From contig JAJVDF010000379.1 in assembly GCA_022410635.1 (NCBI GenBank), positions 372,001 through 436,000 of the forward strand: a stretch of 64,000 nt of DNA, given 5' to 3'. Below the pieces are notes generated by a model. It was not told the origin of the DNA and did no database searches. It saw only the letters and a list, made by a program, of their open reading frames with translations. The DNA is from Tretioscincus oriximinensis (Eukaryota > Chordata > Lepidosauria > Squamata > Gymnophthalmidae). Positions within the stretch are counted from its first letter, which is position 1. Each line of letters opens with the position of its first letter. Of the stretch, positions 23,997-34,344 are shown one piece after another. Both the position numbers and the translations under genes were made by a program.

Positions 23997-24891
23997 TTCA
24001 GAGAAATAGCCGTGTTAGTCTAGCAGAAAGTCCAGCAAAGGAGCTAGCAGCACTTTGAGACTAACTTGAGAAAAGTGGGTGGCATAAGCTTTCGTAGACA
24101 GATCTACTTTTTCAGATGCTGAGGGACTAATGTCAGGATCAGATATTTATAGGGAAATGTGTATGGGAGAAGACAAAGCATATGCAACTGTAGGGAGGTG
24201 TTGAATTGCAGGTAAATAGCAGGAACTAATCTCCTTAAAAAAACAGGTAAATAGCAGGAACTAATCCTCTTATGTAAAAAAGTCCCTGGGGCAACAAGGG
24301 GCAATGTCTGGTAGAGAATCAATCAAATGTTTAACANNNNNNNNNNNNNNNNNNNNNNNNNNNNNNNNNNNNNNNNNNNNNNNNNNNNNNNNNNNNNNNN
24401 NNNNNNNNNNNNNNNNNNNNNNNNNNNNNNNNNNNNNNNNNNNNNNNNNNNNNNNNNNNNNNNNNNNNNNNNNNNNNNNNNNNNNNNNNNNNNNNNNNNN
24501 NNNNNNNNNNNNNNNNNNNNNNNNNNNNNNNNNNNNNNNNNNNNNNNNNNNNNNNNNNNNNNNNNNNNNNNNNNNNNNNNNNNNNNNNNNNNNNNNNNNN
24601 NNNNNNNNNNNNNNNNNNNNNNNNNNNNNNNCCCAGGGACTTTTTTACATAAGAGGATTAGTTCCTGCTATTTACCTGTTTTTTTAAGGAGATTAGTTCC
24701 TGCTATTTACCTGCAATTCAACACCTCCCTACAGTTGCATATGCTTTGTCTTCTCCCATACACATTTCCCTATAAATATCTGATCCTGACATTAGTCCCT
24801 CAGCATCTGAANAAGTAGATCTGTCTACGAAAGCTTATGCCACCCACTTTTCTCAAGTTAGTCTCAAAGTGCTGCTAGCTCCTTTGCTGGA
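23997..24891. mobile_element. Penelope-like foldback element (inferred), large copy
   Basis: Order: a 34-nt leader found only on the left (23997-24030), a 260-bp arm (24031-24290), a spacer containing an assembly gap, and a 260-bp inverted arm (24632-24891). I compared the arms line by line and found them identical apart from one undetermined base at 24812. A 13-bp TSD flanks the unit. Each arm contains a hammerhead-like segment: in the right arm, CTGAANA, a GTAGA/TCTAC stem, then GAAAGC at about 24807-24835. Long inverted arms, a roughly 34-nt one-sided extension and a variable TSD longer than 10 bp are features I associate with Penelope-like retroelements; hAT or Tc1 elements would give 8-bp or TA duplications. 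No GIY-YIG or RT coding is visible, but it could lie in the gap. Confidence 0.7.
24337..24631. other. Assembly gap (295 Ns) between inverted arms
   Basis: Undetermined bases at the centre of a 260-bp-arm palindrome, a usual place for short-read assembly to fail. The true spacer content and length are unknown. Confidence 0.99.
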
Positions 24892-24904
24892 CTTATTCTT
24901 TTAT
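24892..24904. repeat. 13-bp target-site duplication, right copy
   Basis: Exact repeat of 23984-23996. Confidence 0.9.
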
Positions 24905-24912
24905 GTTCTAGT

Positions 24913-26574
24913 ATTCTAAATCTGGAGTTTTAGGAAGTCAGCAGGCTTTGTTGCTAATCTGGATATAGTGCTCAACTTTTACTACTAGAGGGTGAGCTCT
25001 TACTTGTTGCAAACTGCTAGTGCATAAGGATGGTTTTCCCACGGCACTTCTCCCATTTATTAGACTGGCCCACATTGTAAATTAAATCATCTTACTTATT
25101 ATACATAAATTTAAATATATGGCATCAAAATTCCTAGTCACCCAAATTAAGCCAGGTGAAGTAAACACATACAAAGACTGAAGCAGGAAGCTTAAAATGG
25201 AAAGACATCACTACAGATANCCCCACAGAGTAAATGCTCAAGAACATGAGAATAAAATCTATCAAATTTCTCTGATACACTCATTTTTGTGTTATGCATC
25301 TGTAGTGATGTCACAGGCACTATCCATTAGATCCTGCTGACAGAAGGAGTCTCAAGTTACTCACAGCAGTACTGATGGTGCTGCAAAGAGATGGCTTCAA
25401 CTCTTTCCCAGAAACGCTTGGGGTGATCAAACAGGTATGATCAAATAGGCCATGACAAATCAGGGTGGAGGAATGAGTGTGCGTGCATTATGAAGAATGA
25501 CAGCACAACAATACCACTTCCAAGTCCCTGGGCTATACTTTTCTTTGAGTTTACAAATACTGAATCTTCTACATTTCTNGATAACATGTTATCCTCTCTT
25601 TCTCCTTCTCCAGTGTAAAGAAAGAGCATTGGATATGCAACAATGGACTTCAAACTGCATGCTACTGATCAGCGTTCACCGTTAAATATAATCAGATGAG
25701 ACATTTCTCCTCCGATTAATTTCAAGTGTATTGTCAACATTGATGCAGACAACTTCAAATTTGTAGCATGAAGCATCCTTGATGTCTCCCTACTTCCCAA
25801 TTCAGATGAGTGGGTAACAGTCTCCCCTGTTCTAGTTTTCAAGAGGGAGACGGCTCAAATACCAAAATACGGAGGGATTCTTCATGCTTCGCCAACAAAG
25901 GACGGTCTTTTGTGTATTTGTCAGATTAACATATTCTCAGATGGCATTTCCCACAGGGAAATATCTGTCTCAAGCTGTTTTTTTCAGGCTCTTGCACAAT
26001 GTCTGAAAGGATCCTTATGAAATTGCATCACTAATGTTTGCAGCAGAGAAGCTGCCTGGTGTAGAACGCAATGAAATGGTTCATCTTCCAGCCAGTGATT
26101 TGGATTTAACTGGCAATCGCTCAGTTTCTCTTTCCTCATTTAAGGGAATTTGCTATAACCTGTCAAGTGAAGAACAGGATAGTCCAGATTTGTTTTTTAA
26201 AAAAACAATCTAAAATCCAGCATTACCCATGACAGGATACTCCTTTGCCACAGCAGCTGTCATTTCTGCATCACAGTATTGCTTTCAAACAATATTAGAG
26301 TACGACCACTAAATGCTTTTACCACAGTTGCCAAATTTCTGCTGCACAAACAATTGCTATTAAAATGAGTGAGGGGATGGGGAGGGAAATAATATCCTTC
26401 AGTGATGGAAACATGACAATTTGCCACCCCCAAAAAGGCTGGTGTGATCTCCATGAAGCACTTGCTGTTGCGATAAATGAGGATGTGACAGTTGCAAGCA
26501 CCTTCTTTAGAGGATAGAAGAATCTCAAAAAGTTAAGTGAGGTACAGAAGAGCTTCCAGTTCTCAACAATAACA
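24913..26574. other. Unassigned stretch
   Basis: No gene recognised. Minus-strand frames at 25441-25653 and 26260-26528 resemble no family known to me. Confidence 0.5.
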
Positions 26575-26980
26575 AAACTGCCAGTTTTGAGTTCTCATCT
26601 TCTGGCAGAATTTCTGATTCTGGTTTTCTGGTTCTTAGTTGTATATCTGCCTGCTTTTCTATGCTGGTTTTTCCCCCCCACAATAAGTGATTTATTATAA
26701 AGGCTTGGATGCCCAGCAGTTTCTCAAAGCTGCCAGTAATAGCAGCCCAATGTGACAAGGGTGAAACAGAGCTGCTGTTGTGCTGGCTGGAAGGTGTAGT
26801 CTAAGCAGAGGGCAGCCTTCCCCCCAGCCTATGTGGGACCCTGCCACAGCTCCCAGCCTGCACTGCAGCTAGCCCTGGAAATGAGGATGCCTCTTTACCC
26901 AATCTGTGCCCAGTCCTGCCCATAGAAATGTAGTTTCTGCTTACAGGAAAGTGGCCTGGGGGAACCACTCTATGGTCGGT
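26575..26980. repeat. Dispersed repeat, family A, copy 2
   Basis: Direct-orientation partner of 1690-2092 (see that entry). It contains the shared block 'cagcctgcactgcagctagc' and the phrase 'ggcttggatgcccagcag'. It lacks the TTTA array of copy 1. Confidence 0.7.
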
Positions 26981-28562
26981 GTGCATGCATGTACATGGAC
27001 TTTATGTGTGAATGTAGAGAGATTGTCTACTCTTTCCTGAATCGATCTCCAGACTGATATTATCACCCTGTGCTATTACTGGCCAGACAGATACACNTGA
27101 CTGCCATTTATAAATTCAAAAGCTATAAAGGTTCTAATTTATGTTGTTTAGCAGGCTCAGCTGCCCTAAGCAATTTTTAAAAGAATTCTTCTCCCTGCCC
27201 TTCTTTCTCCCCTATGGAAAGTTGGGCTTAACATCCTCATCAATCAGACCAGTTCTTCCATGCCAAAATGTCGACATACAAAGTTACACTTCCCTTTGGA
27301 AAACAACGTGTCTCTGTTATTAAACTCATCTGTTTCAGTTGCCAATGTGATGAGTTCTTACAGTAAGTCACTGTGGAAGTTGCTTTGGTGCCTGATGGGA
27401 ATGAAGGAGGGGGAAGGGGGGTGGTGCCCCCTGTTTCTCGGGAAACCTGGATTCAGAAAGAACACTTGCCTTGACTAATATGCCAGCCTCTTGAATAGAG
27501 TAATTAAAAATGAATATCATGGATCTTTGGTCAAACTAATCTGCACTGTTTTTGTCCTAGAGGCATCAGCTGGAGTGAGGCTGTTATGCAGCCATGGTAA
27601 CTATAAAGACCCAGAGCGTGTTCTGTGCAATCTGTCTCTTGATGGATATGCTAACCAACAACAGTAAAGGCGGACGAAGGAAGGGTCAGTTGATTCTGAT
27701 GAACGGAATTAGAAGTCTCTGTGTCACTGGCATTTAACACTGGTAGCTGCTAACAATCCTACTCCTGATGGCTTTCTGTGAAAAACATTTGAAATAAATG
27801 GGAGAATGATTTTGAAGGGCATGGACTAAAAGAGTTCGATTTATACTAAGGCAGTGTTCAGACTNGGCAAGAAGGGTGCCTCGGAGTAATCTCACAGAAA
27901 CAGCTAATCCGTTCAGGATTGAAGAAAGTTTAAAAAGTAACATTTGTTCTTAGACTGAGTGCAGAAAACACATCTGTATGTTCTTTAAGGAGCTTTCTTA
28001 GGGTGCAGCCACATGATTCCTTACCTTTTCCCTGGCGCAATGTTCCACACCTTCTCTCTTCAGGCCACTTGCGTCAATGGAGGTTTTGCTAGGATTCAGA
28101 GAAGATCTGCAATGGGAGGGGAATCTTCTATTGCGGATCTTTTCCATCTACATAGTGACAGCTCTGCGTCCTCCATGTTAAGTTGTCTGCAGCCCTAATG
28201 TATGCTTGTCCTTGTGAGAGGCGGCAAGAAATACGGAAAATGCCAGCCAACAGGACTGTAGGATTGTATCTGGGCAGGCGTGCATAGTTCATTTCTTCTG
28301 CATTCTTCTCGTCACCTCCCGCCAACTCCATGCAGTGCCAAAGAAAAGTATGTCCATATTTTTCCCACTCGCAGATTGTGAATTTAGTTGTGCCATTATT
28401 GTGAGTAGTTAGAGTGGGAACCCATGAGGGGTCCTTTAAGTCCCCACTTTTGATAGTGTTTTAAAAGGTCACCTTTGCATTTCTCCTTTTATTGACGAGT
28501 GTCCTGAAACCTTCAGGTATTGGGTGGGATACAGGTTTAAATAATATACAGCAACAGTCCTC
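26981..28562. other. Unassigned stretch
   Basis: No gene recognised. 'gggtgcagccacatga' near 28000 resembles the end of a small DNA element, but no partner end was found. Confidence 0.45.
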
Positions 28563-28790
28563 ATAATATGGAAAAACCTTCCCCCTGAGGTATGCTGGAC
28601 ACCTTATATACGTTCAGAAGATTAATGAAGATACCTCTCTGTACTTTAGCTTTCCATTAAAGGAAATGTTTGTTGTGCTGTATTATTTTTAATAGTTTCT
28701 TTTTAACTTTCTTCTTATTGATTTTATTGTAAACTACCCTTAAACATTCAGACGTAGACAGGACATAAGAATAAAGTGAAGAGCATTTTA
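28563..28790 (+). mobile_element. L2/CR1-like LINE 3' end, decayed
   Basis: The order is that of reptile L2-like 3' ends: a decayed coding block ('atggaaaaaccttccccctg', from a W-N-x-LP-like peptide), an AT-rich stretch, then 'ttttattgtaaactaccctt' and an A-rich tail with 'ataagaataaag'. Identification is by layout and recollection of the family, not by alignment. Confidence 0.5.
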
Positions 28791-31700
28791 TCTTCTTTGA
28801 GAAGTGGATTTAAAAAATCAGACCAAACCAGCTTTTCATTCATAATCTGGATGGTAAGGTTTAGGTGATGCTCAAATGTATTTTGGAAGGCTTGATCTTG
28901 GGTGAAAAAAANAAACCAAAAATAAAAACTGATGACTGGCCAATCACACTGCATTGGTGTGTAGGATGGTATTGAAAGAATTGGGCTTAATTACTTGGAA
29001 CAAACTTGAGAAAGTAAAAAAAAAACGAGAGTTTGAACAATTCTAACATTCATGTACATTTCTGAAGTGAAATGAAGATTTTTGTTGTTGTTCTACAATA
29101 TTTGAATTCCACAGGTATTTATTTATTTAAAAGATTTGCTTCCCACCCTTCAACCAAAAGCCCTAAAGTGGATGACAGCACATGATAAAACATATTTGAA
29201 ATAATACTAGATATTTAGAATGCAAAGAAGGCTGTATATAGAAACACCAACAAGGAACATTTTGCAGAAAAGATCATTAAGGTGGTTGTAATTTCAATGG
29301 TTGGGAGAGTGAAAGAATTAGGAAAAAAATGTATGCAAAAAGCAATTCCCATAATTTCTGGATGAAACTTCAAAAACATCAAGTCTCTCATGGTCCTTTG
29401 CCAAATGAATGTGACTAATGACCATGGGGAGATAAAGACTGCATCCATGCACATAAAAAAGCAGCTGGATTTTAAGCTGTAATGTGTAGCTTCTATTGCC
29501 TCCAAGTTGCTTTTTTGAGTTGCTCGTTGGCTTTGATTTTATACTCTGGATACAGCCATAGTCAGTAAGTGGAAGAGCAAAATCACGGTTGTCATTCCTT
29601 TATGGTGTGGTATTGATTTGAGTCTCACCTGGCATGTTGTTTGTGGTGATGATGGTTGTAGTCCAGCTATGCTAAAAGGACACTTTAATGGTCATCTATT
29701 ACAGGAAGAAAGATACACACAAACAGCACAATCTGGCTGATCTCCTTCTTTCCCTTCTTTCCCTTTTTCTGCAACTAGTCTTAGGCAAAAACTTTGTTCC
29801 AGACTGGAGGCTTTTGACTGTCAGCCAGGAAAGGAAAAATATTGACGACATCCAGGCAGAACAAAAGCATGTCACACAGAAGCTTTTTTTGTAAACAGGC
29901 GGGTGGCTGGGGAGTGTGTGTGTGTGTGTGTATATATAGAGTTCATCTGGTAATATTTAACACACATGGATACAGTCATGCATATTGACAAATCTCTCCC
30001 CACCTCCATTCATTACTGTAAATTGTTACTTCACAATTTACATTCCATTTTGCATAATGATATTATGGTTGAAAATCTGCCATTGATTTTATTTAACTAA
30101 TTAATGATTTACACTTATATGAACGCAGCATGTGTGCTAACCAAACCACTGTCTGTTTATTTTAGCACGTACCGAGACACGTTTGAATTGAAATTCTACT
30201 GTCTTTGTACATCTGCCATAAAAGATTTTGGATTTACTCAGTAGATCCCCATCCCTTTTGATTCAAATGAGATGGAAATTGACACTTAGATGATGCATCT
30301 GCTATGCAGAATGATCCATCACGTTAGATGAAATATTTACACAAATATAAAAATCCCTCTGTTGCCATTTCTGTTTGCTTTGGTACCCAAACTATTTTTG
30401 ATGGACCGAGAGCCTAGCCAAAAATAAATCAACAAACATAAATAAATAACTTTTAAAATAGATCTCTGCCCCTTACTTTCATTTAAGTCTTTTATCCCTT
30501 TTTTTGTCACACAGCCTGGATCTTATCAATTCTCCTATTTCTTTACAGCTGTCTATTCCGTCTGAAGGATCTGAAAAATGAATGATTTTCATTGCACCAT
30601 GATAGATACACTCCCTAGACAAATTTGATCATGATCTACAGAGAACTTTTTTAAAAGATTGACTTAGGGCTTGAAAAATGGTGTGCACATCCCCTTGAGA
30701 AGTTCAGCCTCACTCTGATGCAGGAAATAAATTATCGGTGCTCCTTGGTTGTTCCATCATTTTATCCTCTGATGAAAAAGAAAAGCTATTTGCCTGTTTA
30801 TCACAATGATCACTGGGACAAAGAAACCTTCCTAAGTTGGGAACTTGAAAAATAAAGATCTATTTATTTCTTTTCCTTTTTTTTTAAAAAAAAACACACA
30901 CCACAAAGTGTTTAGCAGTATATCTTAGGACAATTTTTTCTCTTAATTCAGTCATTGATAAAATGCTTCAGATACCCTTAACTGCTTCTGGACCTTCTTT
31001 TCCTAGGATTTTTTTTATGTGGTTCTGATGCTTTCTGTTGAATAGCCATTTCCTATTGTACATTGTCATTCTGAATCAGTGTTAAGTACACCTAAGTTTC
31101 CAGATGGTGAAGGCAATTGCCATCTGCCAATATTGGAGAAATGAAGAATCAAGAGCTGATGAACTAAGTCGAACTACTGCATGTGAAGCACAGAGGTAGG
31201 ATAAATATTTGGTGATCTTTTCCTTAAATGCTCTACATGTCCTAGACATTGCAAAGTTATCTTTTTATAGACACTTCTTTGATCAAGAGTTCCTTACATT
31301 ACATAGCATTCATCAGGTAAAGCAGAAACTATGAAATGCTCCTATTTGAGTACCTCATTTTCCTATGCATATTAATGTAAGTAACAAGATATACATTTTA
31401 ATATGATTGAAACACATTTGATCCATCATATACTGTAGTCAGAAATTACTTTTGGAACACTCTTCAAGTGACTGAGAGCTGCACAATTCTTACATAAATA
31501 TCATATGCTATGTTCTCAGAGGCACCTAGAACATCGTTCTGTTCTATTTCAATCGATTTTATTTTTTTAATCGTGATCTGCACTGAGATATTTGGGTATA
31601 AGGTGGAACAGAAATGAAAATAAGTAAATAAATGGAAATAAATAAATAAATTTGGAGTAAATGGAAAATGAATAAGGCCAGTGATGAGTCACACAGCTGT

Positions 31701-33199
31701 AACTCCCATTCCCCCCTCCCTCCCTGTACTGAGGACGCAGCCTATGTAGTTGAAAATGCCTCCCTTGTTTGGGGAAGGAGCACGAGGAAGAAGAAATGCT
31801 TGGAAACATGAAAAGTATTTCACATCTTTTAAAAAGAAGTTTCCACAAAGGAAATATCCTTGTGGTGCTTTATGGCTCTGTGAATGAGACCTAAGGGGGT
31901 TGTTTGTGCTTGACCTTGACCCCCGTAGTGCCACAATGCACAAGACAAACTCCCAAGTAGCTCTTCTTTTTGTCTTCCACTTGTAATGATGTCCATGCCC
32001 CTTTCATATCCTTGTAAGTTATTTACCAGCATCCTTGGCAGCCATGATCAAATTTAGGAAATGGTCCTTTGGGGTTTGATTTCCTCCTCTCCATCAAGAA
32101 TAATAGCTGGTAATTGCTTGAATTCAATTTCAGTGGTGTGTTGAAAGATTATCCTGGAAGTCAACATCACTGTGGGGTAGAAACAGCAGCCTCTTGCTGT
32201 GTGACCCAAGATTGTAGTTAATCTTGCTGTGGGGTGAAAAAGGACCTTGTCCTTCCTCTGTCAAGATTTCAGGAAGGGAATCCCCAGCATTGATTTTTTG
32301 ACAGAAAGGCCTGCACAGGCTTAGGAGTGTTAAATTTGAAATATTCTGGTGCATCCAAGTCTGGTTATTACCAGAGAAGTCAACAGTTACTCCCGGAAGG
32401 GAAATGGTAAAAGACTAAAAAGAAAGAGGTGGGTTGATGAAAGTGACACAGAAGGACTGGAAGGGACCTGCAGGCACTCAGATAATTACCTGATGATGAA
32501 GGAAAAAAGTTGACAGATCAGATTGTTTGCACATTTGGTAGGTCTGGAAGCATCAAATAACAAACTGATACTTGGAATCAATTGGTTTCTTCTGGAAGAA
32601 AAAGTAGCTGCAGTCAAAAGAAAGAAACTTACCAAAGTGATGTTCGTGGCAGGCGTATTTACACTCAGTCAGTCAGTCAGTCAATCAATTACAACACAAA
32701 GAGAAAGAAGCAAGCCTGAAGGTGGAATGGGGGGAGGGATCAGAGGTAAGAGAGTCCTTTGCCTTAAAGGCAAGACTGCAAGGCCACCTTAAGAAAAGGG
32801 CAGATTTTTAGAAAAATGATCATGACTGCAGCCTTATATAAGCCCTTCTTCCCCCCCCCCCCCCAAAAAAGAGGGAAATATAAGAATTCTAAACACTTTT
32901 CTTTTAAATGATACCATTTATGTCAACTTTCTTCAGGGTTGGATATTTTTCAAGTATTGCTATTTTTCTAATAACTGTTTTGGATGTTTGTATTGTCTTT
33001 TCCTTTTGGTTACAATTTAACACACGTTTCTCTCCTTTTATTTATTTGTGGGGTTTTGGCTGCTAATTATTCCCACCTCAGAAATCTTTTGAGCACATAA
33101 TTCATTTTAGCTCCATCCAGCTAGAAAACACAGCAAAGTCTTTTCTAGGTTTACTCCATCAGTATCTAATTCTGTGCACATAAAAATGCACATAAAATA
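28791..33199. other. Long repeat-poor stretch
   Basis: No gene, RNA or full mobile element recognised over about 4.4 kb. It holds a short minus-strand LINE-like tail (29112-29190, TATT repeat then 'cttcccacccttcaacc'), a (GT)n run near 29917-29930, a plus-strand LINE-like tail with an AAAT array near 31590-31655, a CAGT array near 32666-32690 and a C14 run near 32852. The section 30010-30420 looks single-copy, with homeodomain-type ATTA cores; function unknown. Confidence 0.4.
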
Positions 33200-33424
33200 G
33201 AGGAACCTTACTGAATGGGTCCAGAGCCTACATAGTCCAGCATTCTGTCCCACAGAGTGGTCCACCAGTTGCACTAGGGCAGTCTCAAGCAGAAGAATGA
33301 AAAACCATCACCTGTTACTGACTCCCTGCAAAATGGTATTTCAGGAATAATTTTCCCATTCTAATAGCCATTGAGACACCTGTCTTCCATGAATTTATCT
33401 AACCCTATAAGAACATAAGAAAGC
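33200..33424 (-). mobile_element. CR1-type LINE 3' fragment with internal loss
   Basis: The 3' UTR blocks of the 19332 subfamily ('cctacatagtccagcattct', 'gggcagtctcaagcagaaga') are followed by a short coding remnant ('cttccatgaatttatctaac') and then 'ataagaacataaga', an octamer-like motif of this subfamily, which here may belong to an adjoining copy. Confidence 0.75.
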
Positions 33425-33640
33425 ATGTAGTAGGAAATTAGCTTATTTGAATTCAGTAGCATATATGTGTGATGCAATGTGTAGAATGCCTAAGGCCATG
33501 TTACCATTTATTAGTGGAAGTAGCTGCCTGGGGAAGATATTGTGATTGCCAGTAAAAAAGATGCTTCTGCACCTCCACTTGAGAGCATGGAGGTGAAATT
33601 TCCAGCAATGGATGAATGTGCCTTCATTCAGGTTGGGAAT

Positions 33641-33921
33641 TTTTTTTTCAATTATATTTTATTATTATTATTATTGGTAACGTTATTATTACAATGGTAT
33701 AGCAGTGATTGGTACAATATTTTGCAAATCACATTGTACAATATAAATTTGTAAGAACATTTATCATAGAGATAATAATGCAATGGTTATACATTCCACA
33801 TTACCATATATCTTGTACCCACCCCACACCCAATATCCCTCCCCTCCACCACCACCTAGGAAATCAAGTTAAAAGAGCCTTACATAATATGCAATTGGGA
33901 AATAAGCTGTATAATGTACCG
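33641..33921 (-). mobile_element. L1 LINE 3' UTR fragment
   Basis: A T run at 33641-33648 (poly(A) on the minus strand) is followed by AT-rich UTR and, near 33820-33858, a C-rich tract that is the polypurine tract of the minus strand, as in the L1 at 8547. The flanks are ttcaggttgggaat (33627-33640) and ttcagggtgggaaa (33922-33935), a near-perfect TSD. Heavily 5'-truncated, with no coding sequence. An ATT microsatellite lies at about 33658-33675. Confidence 0.72.
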
Positions 33922-34344
33922 TTCAGGGTGGGAAATTGAATCCTGTAAAAACAGTAGCTCTGCATCATGTCTAGAAATGGGATGATGTAATTTCTGTAAG
34001 GAGTTTTCTACTGCCTTAATTTTATTTATTTATTTCTACTTAAGGGAAGATATGTGACAAAAAGTTCATTATATGTATCCACCTTGCCCTGAAAGTGGTC
34101 ACACAAACTATAAGGCCCAGGAAGTGCAGTGGAAAAACATAGAAGGTGTCCAGATTGTTCATGTTTACAAGAGTGGGGCAGCAGGCACAAGGAACGTACA
34201 GTGACCTTACCTCACCATGGTCTGGTACTGCAGTTCTGGAGATTGCACAAACCATACTTTTGCTTCATGTTTTCTTTATGCTGAGATGGTGTGAGTGCCA
34301 CCGAACCATGTGGAAATCAAATCATCCATCCTCATCCATCATCC

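Noticed and set aside
24304..24818. Plus-strand open frames spanning the second gap
   Set aside because: Artefacts of translating Ns plus the inverted arms of the foldback element.
23997..24891. Palindrome as a pure assembly artefact
   Set aside because: The exact 13-bp TSD and an independent mini copy at 42.3 kb with the same asymmetric ends support a real insertion, although the gap content is unknown.
32852..32870. Homopolymer runs (C at 32852, G at 36632, C at 42170, G at 56073) as functional G-quadruplexes
   Set aside because: Single long runs with no spaced G-tract pattern; they are typical microsatellite or transposon-tail sequence and prone to assembly error.
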